Source: Grimontia marina
GTDB taxonomy: Bacteria > Pseudomonadota > Gammaproteobacteria > Enterobacterales > Vibrionaceae
Assembly: GCF_900060185.1 (NCBI RefSeq)
Contig: NZ_FIZY01000007.1
Coordinates: 62,001 to 126,000 of the forward strand
Direction: 5' to 3'
DNA length: 64,000 nucleotides
Positions 58,111 to 64,000 of the stretch are shown in pieces. The notes beneath the pieces were generated by a model. It saw nothing but the letters and a program-made list of their open reading frames with translations. It was not told where the DNA came from and made no database searches. Position 1 is the first letter of the stretch, and each line of letters begins with the position of its first letter. The position numbers were made by a program, and so were the translations under genes.

Positions 58111-59136
58111 TTATGCCGAATCGGTGTTTTCCTCACCAACCAGATTGTATTTTCGCAGCAACCCTCTTATTTGATGGTAGCTTAAGCTAAGCAGCTCTGC
58201 GGCGCGTCGTTGATTAAAACGTGCTTGTTCCATCGCCTTTTCAACAATTTCCTTCTCCTGATCCTGCTGCCATTGACGTAAATTGAGTGGGAAGGTGATT
58301 TCTGATTTCGACTCCGCCTTCTCTGCAGGCTTTTCGTTTCGCCAGGGTGCTTTGAACGGGTCGAGTTGAATGTCTTCCGCATCAATTTCGCTGCCTTCGT
58401 CGGCGTGACGGTATATGGCGCGTTCTACCACGTTCTTTAGCTCTCGTACGTTACCAGGCCAGCGATAGCTGTTGAGTAGCTTGATCGCGTCTATTGAGAA
58501 GCCAGAAAAGTAACTGTAACCAAGCTCCCTGCACATCTTCAGAGCGTAATACTCGGCAAGGAGTAAAATGTCACCTTGTCGTTCACGCAGTGGGGGAAGG
58601 TGTATAACATCAAAGGCGAGACGGTCGAGAAGATCAGCGCGGAACTTCCCGTCATCGGCCATCTGGGGCAAGTTTTCGTTAGTCGCGCACACAAGCCTGA
58701 CATCCGCGCTTAAGACATCACTGCCGCCTACGCGCTCATACTCGCCGTATTCAATAACTCTAAGCAGTTTTTCCTGCACGCCAAGTGGCGCTGTTGCCAA
58801 TTCGTCGAGAAACAGAGTGCCGCCTTCAGCCCGCTCAAAACGGCCTTTGTGTTTTCCTTTCGCGCCACTAAATGAGCCGGCTTCATGGCCAAACAGCTCA
58901 GAATCAATCAGGCCTTCACTCAGTGCTGCGCAGTTCAGGCTGACCAGCGGGCCGTCCCAACGGCGTGATAAATAATGCAGGCGCTTGGCGATGAGCTCTT
59001 TACCTGTACCTCGCTCTCCCAGAATCAACACCGGGCGGTCAAGCGGTGCAAGGCGGGAGACATGATCGAGGACGGAAAGGAAGTGATCAGATTCGCCAAT
59101 CAGGTTGTCAGGTTTCTGCATGGTGAAATTTGCCAA
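58111..59136 (-). CDS. pspF: Phage-shock sigma-54 activator PspF
   Basis: A 341-residue bacterial enhancer-binding protein lacking a receiver domain; PspA binding inhibits it. The AAA+ domain has Walker A GERGTGKE, Walker B GGTLFLDELA, sensor/arginine region RADLLDRLAFD and RWPGNVRELKN. The sigma-54-contact loop, usually GAFTGA, reads GSFSGA in GHEAGSFSGAKG. The Fis-type helix-turn-helix is QRRAAELLSLSYHQIRGLL. It is divergent from pspABC, so autoregulation and activation from sites in the 170-base gap are expected. Confidence 0.95.
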   Translation of the reverse strand: MANFTMQKPDNLIGESDHFLSVLDHVSRLAPLDRPVLILGERGTGKELIAKRLHYLSRRWDGPLVSLNCAALSEGLIDSELFGHEAGSFSGAKGKHKGRFERAEGGTLFLDELATAPLGVQEKLLRVIEYGEYERVGGSDVLSADVRLVCATNENLPQMADDGKFRADLLDRLAFDVIHLPPLRERQGDILLLAEYYALKMCRELGYSYFSGFSIDAIKLLNSYRWPGNVRELKNVVERAIYRHADEGSEIDAEDIQLDPFKAPWRNEKPAEKAESKSEITFPLNLRQWQQDQEKEIVEKAMEQARFNQRRAAELLSLSYHQIRGLLRKYNLVGEENTDSA

Positions 59137-59218
59137 CTGTTAGTTTATTTCATCATACCCTTATGAGGATAAAATGCACGTAATGAGTTAACTTATTGTA
59201 ATCTATAGGATATAAAAG

Positions 59219-59235
59219 TTGGCACGGGGCTTGAT
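59219..59235 (+). promoter_or_regulatory. Sigma-54 promoter of pspABC
   Basis: TTGGCACGGGGCTTGAT fits the -24/-12 consensus TGGCAC-N5-TTGCA (GG and GC elements correctly spaced). It lies ~70 bases before the pspA start. PspF and IHF sites probably lie in the AT-rich 59140-59215, but individual boxes were not resolved. Confidence 0.85.
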
Positions 59236-59306
59236 ATGTATCTGGCAAATGAGGTTTCCCTCAACTGTAAGCGCACAGAGCGCATTCGGCAATAAGGAGC
59301 ATCACA

Positions 59307-59972
59307 ATGGGTATTTTCTCTCGCTTTGCAGATATTGTTAACGCTAACGTCAATTCACTGCTGGATAAAGCAGAAGATCCACAAAAAATGGTTCGCCTGA
59401 TCATTCAGGAAATGGAAGACACACTGGTTGAAGTTCGCACTTCTTCTGCACGTGCACTGGCAGACAAAAAAGAACTGGCGCGTAAAATCGAAGGCATTGA
59501 GCGTCAACTGACAGATTGGCAGGAAAAAGCGACACTTGCACTTCAGAAATCTCGTGAAGATCTGGCTCGCGCGGCACTGATTGAAAAGCAAAAAGTGCAC
59601 GATGTCCTGCTGACCCTCAAAGAAGAGTACAATCTGGTCGAAGAGACTATCGGTAAACTGGGTAACGAAATCGCAGAGCTTGAAACCAAGCTGGCAGAAA
59701 CCCGCGCCCGTCAGCAAGCACTGGTGATTCGCCGCGAAGCCGCTGGCAAACGCCGCGACGTGCGTCGCCAACTGGATACTGGCCGCACTGATGAAGCGCT
59801 GGCAAAATTCGAGCAATACGAGCGCCGCATTGATGAGTTGGAAGCAGAAGCAGACAGCTACAGCATTGGTAAAGGCAAACGTCTTGAAGACGAATTTGCA
59901 GACCTGCAAGCGCAGGATGAAATCGAAAAAGAACTTGAACGCATGAAAGCGGAACTTAAGGACAAAGAATAA
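59307..59972 (+). CDS. pspA: Phage shock protein A
   Basis: A 221-residue ESCRT-III-like, almost wholly helical protein (222 in E. coli). The N-terminal amphipathic helix ([20 protein letters not shown]) binds stressed membranes. The long coiled coil covers ~25-220. It oligomerises on the inner membrane to limit proton leakage, and inhibits PspF when idle. AAGGAG seven bases before the ATG; driven by the sigma-54 promoter above. Confidence 0.97.
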   Translation: MGIFSRFADIVNANVNSLLDKAEDPQKMVRLIIQEMEDTLVEVRTSSARALADKKELARKIEGIERQLTDWQEKATLALQKSREDLARAALIEKQKVHDVLLTLKEEYNLVEETIGKLGNEIAELETKLAETRARQQALVIRREAAGKRRDVRRQLDTGRTDEALAKFEQYERRIDELEAEADSYSIGKGKRLEDEFADLQAQDEIEKELERMKAELKDKE

Positions 59973-59997
59973 GCCTTCTCAAAGGTAAGGAGTAGAC

Positions 59998-60228
59998 ATG
60001 TCAATGGCGTTTCTTTCAATTCCACTGGTGGTGTTTTTTGTATTCGTTGCACCACTGTGGTTGTGGCTCCACTACCGCAGTAAACGACAAGTCGGTCAGG
60101 GCTTGAGTGGTGATGAGTTTGAGCAATTGCAAGCCCTGGCAAACCGCGCGGAAGCATTGCAGGACCGCATTCATTCTCTGGAGCGCATTCTTGATGAGGA
60201 AGCGCCAAATTGGAGACATAGACAATGA
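59998..60228 (+). CDS. pspB: Phage shock protein B
   Basis: A 76-residue inner-membrane protein: one N-terminal helix (LSIPLVVFFVFVAPLWLWLHY) and a cytoplasmic coiled coil (SGDEFEQLQALANRAEAL...). It forms the sensor complex with PspC that frees PspF from PspA. AAGGAG upstream of the ATG; its stop overlaps the pspC start by 4 bases. Confidence 0.94.
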   Translation: MSMAFLSIPLVVFFVFVAPLWLWLHYRSKRQVGQGLSGDEFEQLQALANRAEALQDRIHSLERILDEEAPNWRHRQ

Positions 60229-60611
60229 GCAAAACGTTGTATCGTGATCCTATAAACGGGAAGATCGGTGGCGTTTGTGCAGGTGTCGCTGATTACTTCG
60301 GGATGGAAATCTGGTTAGTGAGGATCCTGACTGTGACGGCATTTCTTGTGGGGCTAGGCTTTTTCGTTATCGTGGCATACGTTGCCGCCATGCTTATCCT
60401 TGAAAAAATGCCGCCGGAAGAGGCAAAACGGACTTTCCATTACAAAGAGCATCAAGTGAAACAAAAACCTTGGCAACAAGGGAAATCAGCAAGCCAGTTG
60501 CTGGCTGATATTGAAAGTGAAATGGGAGAGATGGAACACGACGTTGCCAAAATGGAAGCGTACGTAACATCAAAAGAGTACGAATTGAACCGACAGTTCA
60601 AAAAGCTCTAA
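60225..60611 (+). CDS. pspC: Phage shock protein C
   Basis: A 128-residue inner-membrane sensor. The PspC domain (~1-65) begins TLYRDPINGKIGGVCAGVAD. One strongly hydrophobic helix (ILTVTAFLVGLGFFVIVAYVA) follows, then a charged cytoplasmic coiled coil. With PspB it relays membrane damage to PspA. Translationally coupled to pspB through ATGA. Confidence 0.94.
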   Translation: MSKTLYRDPINGKIGGVCAGVADYFGMEIWLVRILTVTAFLVGLGFFVIVAYVAAMLILEKMPPEEAKRTFHYKEHQVKQKPWQQGKSASQLLADIESEMGEMEHDVAKMEAYVTSKEYELNRQFKKL

Positions 60612-60631
60612 TCAAAATCCATGATGACGTT

Positions 60632-60665
60632 ATCCCCCGCTTTTATCGCGGGGGATTTATCTTTT
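60632..60665 (+). terminator. Intrinsic terminator after pspC
   Basis: ATCCCCCGC/GCGGGGGAT is a 9-bp stem with a 7-base loop, followed by TTATCTTTT. ycjX starts just beyond it, so some read-through or a separate promoter is needed. Confidence 0.75.
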
Positions 60666-60682
60666 GAGGGGTGCTGCTATTT

Positions 60683-62077
60683 ATGAATTCAGTGAAGCGT
60701 CAGGTGAATAAATGGGTGAGCCGTAGCCTCGACAGGCATATTCGCCTTGCAGTGACCGGACTTTCCCGTGCCGGTAAAACCGCCTTTATCACCTCACTCA
60801 TCAATCAGTTACTGCACAGCGCGACCAATCCGCGTATGCCTTTGTTTGCGCCTGTCCGCGAAGGACGTGTTCTCGGTGCGCGACGTGTTCAGCAGAGCCA
60901 TCTTCATATTCCAGCCTTCGACTACGATCTTGGCATTCAGTCATTGCGCGCGCATCCGCCAACATGGCCTTCTCCAACGCGCGATGTCAGCGAGATCAGA
61001 CTGGAAATTCGATACCGCCCCGAAAAAGGGGCGATGAAGTTATTGCAAGATACTGCAACGCTGTATCTCGACATCGTTGATTACCCAGGAGAATGGTTGC
61101 TTGATTTGCCACTGCTCTCCATGAGTTTTGATGAATGGTCGCGTAAACAAAGTGGCATCTTGACTGGCAAGCGCAAAGAGTTGGCAGAGGCTTGGCTGGA
61201 AGCGGTCGACCGCTTCGACCCGTTGGCAGGCGCGGATGAAAAACTGATCGGCGAGATAGCGGCGAAATTTACCGCTTACCTTCATGCCTGTAAGGAAGAA
61301 GGGGGGCTGCATTGGGTGCAACCAGGCCGGTTTGTATTACCAGGCGAATATGCAGGCGCGCCCGTGCTTCAGTTTTTCCCATTGGTTGGCAATAAGTATG
61401 GTGAAAGCCAACTGGCGAATGCGCCGAAAGGCAGCAACTACGCCATGCTGAAGCAGAGATACGATTACTACTGCCAGCATATTGTGAAAGGCTTCTATCA
61501 AGAGCATTTCTCTAAAGTCGATCGACAGATTGTGCTGGTGGATACCTTGCAACCACTCAATGCGGGCCCTGCGTCGTTTAACGATATGCGAATGGCGTTG
61601 GAGCAGTTAATGCAAAGCTTCCGCTACGGAAAAAGCGGTTTGCTGCGCCGACTCTTTGCACCGCGCATCGACAAGATTCTTTTTGCGGCGACCAAAGCGG
61701 ACCATGTGACGCCAGACCAGCATCCGAATCTGGTTTCTCTGCTCCAGCAGCTGATCCACGAAGCTTGGCAAACAGCGGCATTTGAAGGCATTGATATGGA
61801 GTGTGTCAGCTTGGCGTCGATTCAAGCGACTGAGCCCGGCATGGTGAATCATCAGGGTGAAACCATGTCTGCACTACGTGGCACGTTGGAAAATGGTGAG
61901 CCAATGTTGATGTACCCGGGTGATGTGCCGTCTCGGTTACCGGGCGAAGCTTTCTGGCGGGATAATCAATTCGAATTCCGCCAATTTCGCCCGATGCAAA
62001 CCGATGTGGATGAGCCTTTGCCGCATATTCGCGTAGACAAAGCGTTGCAATATTTGCTGGGTGACAAACTCAGGTAG
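60683..62077 (+). CDS. ycjX: YcjX-type P-loop GTPase/ATPase
   Basis: The P-loop GLSRAGKTAFITSL is near the N-terminus (LAVTGLSRAGKTAF), and DIVDYPGEW is the switch-like second motif. The length is 464 residues if started at ATG 60683, where MNSVKRQVNKW aligns with E. coli YcjX. GAGGGG lies ~12 bases upstream. The GTG at 60671 sits on that ribosome site. It is a conserved member of the psp regulon; in relatives it binds GTP and its role is unresolved. ycjF follows 8 bases later. Confidence 0.9.
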   Translation: MNSVKRQVNKWVSRSLDRHIRLAVTGLSRAGKTAFITSLINQLLHSATNPRMPLFAPVREGRVLGARRVQQSHLHIPAFDYDLGIQSLRAHPPTWPSPTRDVSEIRLEIRYRPEKGAMKLLQDTATLYLDIVDYPGEWLLDLPLLSMSFDEWSRKQSGILTGKRKELAEAWLEAVDRFDPLAGADEKLIGEIAAKFTAYLHACKEEGGLHWVQPGRFVLPGEYAGAPVLQFFPLVGNKYGESQLANAPKGSNYAMLKQRYDYYCQHIVKGFYQEHFSKVDRQIVLVDTLQPLNAGPASFNDMRMALEQLMQSFRYGKSGLLRRLFAPRIDKILFAATKADHVTPDQHPNLVSLLQQLIHEAWQTAAFEGIDMECVSLASIQATEPGMVNHQGETMSALRGTLENGEPMLMYPGDVPSRLPGEAFWRDNQFEFRQFRPMQTDVDEPLPHIRVDKALQYLLGDKLR

Positions 62078-62085
62078 GAGGCGAT

Positions 62086-63096
62086 ATGAATGATTATAAG
62101 AAAGCCGTCGTATTTGATGAGCCTGAGAAACAACAGGATGAGTCTCCCGAGCTGACGCTCCAGCGTCAATTTGAGCAGGACAACACTTCATTTGCTGTCA
62201 CCAGCATAGAAGAAAGTGATGCCGAGAAGGCATTGGAAGCGACGTTAACCTCACCGAAGAAAAAGCGTTGGGGTTTACGCGCACTGGCAGCAGCAGGCAT
62301 TGGTTTGGTGTGCTGGCAAACCGTCGACTCTGTATGGGCAGCAGTACAGACCGGAGATTGGCTAGCCGTTGGCTGGAGCGGCTTTATTGCTGGTATTGCG
62401 GCGATGGGCATAGGCGCCTTGGGGCGCGAGTTTCTGGCACTACGCCGCTTGAAAGGACGACAAGATGAGCGAGAAGAAGTCACCGCCATCATGGCTGCTG
62501 AAGGCATTGGCAAAGCCAAAGGGGTGTGTGAGAAACTCTCCAAACAGTCAGGTGTTGAACTGACCGCAGGCTATGACAAATGGCAGACATCTTTAGCTGC
62601 TACGCACAATGACCGTGAAGTCTTCGAACTCTATGACCAGATGGTTGTGATAGAACAAGATACCCGTGCCAAGAAAATGGTGACCAAATACGCATCTGAA
62701 GCGGCGGTCATGGTTGCACTCAGTCCACTCGCCATTGCTGACATGTTGTTGGTGGCATGGCGAAACTTCAGGTTGTTGGAGCAAATCTCCAAAGTGTATG
62801 GCGTAAAGCTGGGCTACTGGTCGCGCATTCGATTGCTAAAGTTAGTGCTGGCTAACATGGCTTTCGCCGGAGCCAGTGAAGCGCTCACGGATATTGGTAC
62901 GGATCTGCTGTCGGTCGATATCGCAGGCAAGCTTTCCGCAAGGGCTGCGCAAGGGCTAGGTGTTGGGCTTCTGACGGCAAGACTCGGTTACAAAGCCATG
63001 TCTGTGATGCGTCCGCTGCCTTATATTGGTACCAAGGCACCGAAGCTATCTGACATGCGTAAGCAGTTGCTGACCAAACTAACCCTAGGGAACTAG
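62086..63096 (+). CDS. ycjF: YcjF, DUF697 membrane protein
   Basis: A 336-residue inner-membrane protein: acidic N-terminus, a hydrophobic pair (LRALAAAGIGLVCWQTVDSV and GWSGFIAGIAAMGIGALG), a long soluble helical segment, and a DUF697 domain (~210-330) with ALSPLAIADMLLVAWRN. AGGAGG precedes the ATG. It belongs to the ycjX-ycjF unit, part of the psp regulon in E. coli. The TAG stop (63094-63096) is supplied by the end of an inserted MITE: its TA is the duplicated target and its G is the first base of the element. Removing the insertion restores TAA at the same codon. Confidence 0.92.
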   Translation: MNDYKKAVVFDEPEKQQDESPELTLQRQFEQDNTSFAVTSIEESDAEKALEATLTSPKKKRWGLRALAAAGIGLVCWQTVDSVWAAVQTGDWLAVGWSGFIAGIAAMGIGALGREFLALRRLKGRQDEREEVTAIMAAEGIGKAKGVCEKLSKQSGVELTAGYDKWQTSLAATHNDREVFELYDQMVVIEQDTRAKKMVTKYASEAAVMVALSPLAIADMLLVAWRNFRLLEQISKVYGVKLGYWSRIRLLKLVLANMAFAGASEALTDIGTDLLSVDIAGKLSARAAQGLGVGLLTARLGYKAMSVMRPLPYIGTKAPKLSDMRKQLLTKLTLGN

Positions 63097-63374
63097 GGTC
63101 TGTTGATCTTTAGTGGTTGGATTTTGTTCTAGCCATAAGCGTTTTAGGCGCGGCGAGGTGTGTGCGCCTAGTAACTCTAAGCATATACACCTCAACAAAG
63201 CACAAAATACTTAGGTTATGGGACGCGCAGTCGAACCCTTCGGGTAGCGTTTGTGGGGACTTTCTCCTGCGTTACTGGCTTCCCGTGACGGCCAGCTACA
63301 CATCGAAGCCTCTGCCTTGCATAAAATCCCCACAAACTGCTGCAAAAATCATCACCAAAGGTCAGCAGACCCTA
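63094..63374. mobile_element. MITE with IS630/mariner-type TA target duplication
   Basis: The ends TAGGGTCTGTTGATCTTT (63094-63111) and AAAGGTCAGCAGACCCTA (63357-63374) are reverse complements at 16 of 18 positions. The outermost TA on each side is the likely target duplication. It is ~281 bp, with no coding capacity. A second inner inverted repeat, GTTTGTGGGGA/TCCCCACAAAC (about 63249-63338), can fold into a large hairpin. A transposase would have to act in trans from an IS630-type element elsewhere. Confidence 0.8.
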
Positions 63375-63629
63375 ACGTCAATGGCGATGTTTTCCTTTTG
63401 CAAGGAGAGGATTGGCTCTCTCACGTTTTCATTGACGCCTCTTGACTGAATGGCTTGAGAGGCGCACACTCCTCTCACTGTCAACAATTCCTGACACTTA
63501 TTTATACAGCTAATTGAATAATGCAATCCATCAGGGATTGATGAGGTTTCGCCTCAGAGACTTATCATTTCAACGCGGCTGACACCGTAATATAGGATGC
63601 CGTCAGCCCACTGCATACAGGACACCAAC
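63375..63629 (+). promoter_or_regulatory. ycjF-tyrR gap after the MITE
   Basis: It starts with CGTCAATG, matched in reverse by CATTGACG ~50 bases on, probably the original 3' hairpin of the psp-ycjXF transcript. TGTCAACAATTCCTGACA (about 63480) is a further inverted pair, not a TyrR box (TGTAAA-N6-TTTACA). CTGACA with GAATAAT 17 bases away could be a tyrR promoter. No gene seen. Confidence 0.45.
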
Positions 63630-64000
63630 GTGAGATTACAGGTCTTTTGCGAAGATCGACTTGGATTAACCCGCGAACTCCTCGACATTCTGGCGCGTCG
63701 CAACATTGACTTGCGCGGTATTGAAATCGACCAGGTTGGCATTATCTACCTCAACTGCCCAGAAGTGGAATTCGAAGAGTTCCGGCATTTGATGTCCGAA
63801 ATCCGTCTGATCAGCGGCGTGACTGATGTACGGAAAATCCAGTTCCTGCCCGCCGAGCGCGAACATCGTGAGCTGCGCGCATTGCTTGAAACACTCAGCG
63901 ATCCCGTCTTCTCGGTTAACCTCAGTGGTAAAGTCGACATGGCGAACAAGGCAGCATTTCGTCTGATGGGCAGCGAAGAATCTGACTTAATTGGCGAGTC
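63630..64000 (+). CDS. tyrR: Transcriptional regulator TyrR (3' partial)
   Basis: The first ~123 codons of TyrR, regulator of aromatic amino acid synthesis and transport, cut by the window end. It starts at GTG 63630 behind AGGA. The N-terminal ACT domain begins VRLQVFCEDRLGLTRELLDI, nearly identical in pattern to E. coli. A PAS domain starts near residue 80 (LLETLSDPVFSVNLSGKVDM). The sigma-54-type ATPase and Fis-type DNA-binding domains lie beyond the window. Its usual target tyrP is a pseudogene here. Confidence 0.96.
   Translation, partial: MRLQVFCEDRLGLTRELLDILARRNIDLRGIEIDQVGIIYLNCPEVEFEEFRHLMSEIRLISGVTDVRKIQFLPAEREHRELRALLETLSDPVFSVNLSGKVDMANKAAFRLMGSEESDLIGE

Noticed and set aside
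63480-63500. TyrR box upstream of tyrR
   Set aside because: TGTCAACAATTCCTGACA is an inverted pair but lacks the TGTAAA-N6-TTTACA consensus.

Overview
The window looks like a chromosomal segment of a marine gammaproteobacterium of the family Vibrionaceae. The reasons are the protein similarities throughout, the neighbourhood of nrdAB-yfaE, ubiG, gyrA and cysB, and the conserved blocks serC/aroA-cmk-rpsA-ihfB-lapAB-pyrF and sapABCDF/pspF-pspABC-ycjXF-tyrR. A Grimontia/Enterovibrio-like genus is a guess from memory and cannot be settled from the sequence alone.

Layout. (1) Bases 1-10.8 kb are accessory DNA. They hold the 3' part of a giant phage 'polyvalent' protein gene, a lipoprotein built as a seven-bladed FG-GAP propeller, a 13-copy TGGTT microsatellite, two related small helical proteins and a decayed IS10-like transposase. 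A second, diverged copy of the last ~100 bp of the phage gene lies 3.8 kb downstream, so this region looks like layered prophage remnants with cargo. (2) 10.9-20.5 kb: a low-molecular-weight tyrosine phosphatase, a CysB-type regulator, an arginine decarboxylase divergent from a PotE-type antiporter plus a small exported protein, and a chemoreceptor co-transcribed with an orphan sugar-type binding protein. (3) 20.8-28.6 kb: cysB, a methyltransferase/TauE-type permease pair, a DUF3943 protein, a tyrP-like pseudogene and a CinA-like yfaY. (4) 28.6-32.6 kb: a glutamate-dependent acid-resistance operon gadB-gadC-glsA. (5) 32.8-38.4 kb: nrdA-nrdB-yfaE, and ubiG with a HAD phosphatase. (6) 38.5-52.7 kb: gyrA, serC, a metallo-hydrolase, a purine/xanthine-type permease, aroA, cmk, rpsA, ihfB, lapA, lapB, pyrF. 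(7) 52.7-58.0 kb: sapABCDF on the minus strand. (8) 58.1-64.0 kb: pspF divergent from pspABC with a sigma-54 promoter, then ycjX and ycjF, a MITE sitting exactly in the ycjF stop codon, and the start of tyrR.

How it fits together. Two amino-acid decarboxylase/antiporter systems (arginine and glutamate/glutamine) would consume protons and export amines. The SAP transporter (linked to putrescine export and peptide resistance in relatives) and the phage-shock envelope response add to a cell-envelope and acid-stress theme. The rest is housekeeping: dNTP synthesis, DNA topology, aromatic amino acid and serine synthesis, translation, nucleoid structure and LPS control. Many operons end in clear intrinsic terminators, several of them overlapping stop codons. 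No tRNA, rRNA or CRISPR array was recognised. Starts were adjusted where a Shine-Dalgarno sequence or family length favoured a position other than the longest reading frame.
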